Below the pieces are notes generated by a model that did not search any database, was not told the origin of the DNA, and was given only the letters and a program-made list of their open reading frames with translations. The translations under genes were made by a program, and so were the position numbers. From Yinghuangia sp035454725 (GTDB lineage Bacteria; Actinomycetota; Actinomycetes; Streptomycetales; Streptomycetaceae), in contig NZ_JBPKBI010000007.1 in assembly GCF_051388935.1 (NCBI RefSeq), positions 186,001-250,000 on the forward strand: a stretch of 64,000 nt of DNA, given 5' to 3'. Below are positions 63,641 through 64,000 of this stretch, piece after piece (within the stretch, counting starts at the first letter, position 1; every line of letters begins with the position of its first letter).

Positions 63641-64000
63641 GCGTACGACGCGGGCGCAGCCCGGTGGTGGAGTCCCGACCGGCCGTTGCGCCCCGGTCGG
63701 GATGCCCTGGTCTGTGATCGATCCGTGCGGCTCGACGCTGAGGCACGGCGGGGCGGGAAACGCCCTCGAAGAGTCTCACAGACGCGGGAGAAAAGTCGGC
63801 GCCACGAGGAAGCCGCCGGACACCTTACAAGCCAATAAACATGAGCAAAACGGACACATGGATGGGCTACGTGTTACTCAAATCACTCAAAACGCCCATG
63901 GCTCGACGTTTGAATAGCGGTTCCCCCCATCCCACTGCTTCGGCCCGGTCTGGATCCACCCGGCTCCGGAGCTCGCCCACCGGGCCGCCGACCCCGCTCA
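63641..64000. other. 360-bp region at the window end
   Basis: The part from 63820 to 63920 is unusually AT-rich and should contain the promoter of the MFS gene or of a gene beyond the window. A frame from ATG at 63841 is open to the end but too short to judge. Confidence 0.4.

Noticed and set aside
63841..64000. Frame from ATG 63841 (MSKTDTWMGYVLLKS) open to the window edge
   Set aside because: It is too short, has no clear ribosome site and turns into Ser/Pro-rich sequence; it cannot be judged here.

Overview
The window is very GC-rich actinomycete chromosome. It is most like Streptomyces or a close relative, because it holds a WhiJ-type regulator with DUF397 and ATP-binding partners, F420-type oxidoreductases, a SigB/SigF-class sigma factor, many TetR regulators and frequent GTG starts with 4-nt GTGA/ATGA overlaps. 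Four runs of N (16626-16725, 54225-54375, 54980-55114, 57902-58025) show it is a scaffold from a draft assembly. No rRNA, tRNA, CRISPR array or insertion sequence was seen.

Layout. 1-6.6 kb: the end of a membrane protein, a GH15-like protein, an arginase-family hydrolase, a DinB-fold protein and a Ser/Thr kinase with an extracellular beta-propeller. 6.9-12.1 kb: a complete peptide/nickel-type ABC importer (lipoprotein, two permeases, fused double ATPase) with a 37-codon gene hidden between permease and ATPase and a Fur-like dyad in front. 12.2-20 kb: a TetR/epimerase pair, an F420-type oxidoreductase, an acetyltransferase, an RNA ligase next to a tRNase Z-like nuclease, and a branched-chain-type binding lipoprotein. 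19.7-22 kb: a gene-poor stretch, a small DnaJ-zinc-finger membrane protein and a DUF899 protein. 22.1-25.5 kb: a WhiJ-like trio, then a T-box riboswitch with Asp specifier GAC in front of an archaeal-type aspartyl-tRNA synthetase whose frame is broken once.

25.8-33 kb: a TetR/DUF1348 pair with two operators, then a two-gene conflict system (Trypco2-like protein plus a trypsin-STAND NTPase-TPR protein with 13 near-identical 46-residue repeats), a Rho-N-like protein and a DUF6098 protein. 33-46.7 kb: an SDR, a secreted subtilisin, a three-gene operon around an AbiEii-like nucleotidyltransferase, TetR/PPOX and TetR/SDR/SnoaL-like modules, a sigma factor and a divergent STAS anti-anti-sigma protein.

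46.8-62 kb: a glycan cluster. A UXS-like epimerase and a pyruvyltransferase-like gene read rightward and two GT2 genes read leftward. A nine-gene rightward operon (carbamoyltransferase, GT2, gmhB, GT9, two GT4-like, gmhA, hldE, GT9) then encodes an ADP-heptose route plus the transferases to use it; a perfect LexA/SOS-type box lies upstream. The window ends with an MFS exporter and a decayed inverted copy of part of it.

The points most worth following are the Asp T-box on a broken second AspRS gene, the trypsin-STAND-TPR system, the AbiEii-like trio, the heptose cluster and the hidden small ORF in the importer operon.
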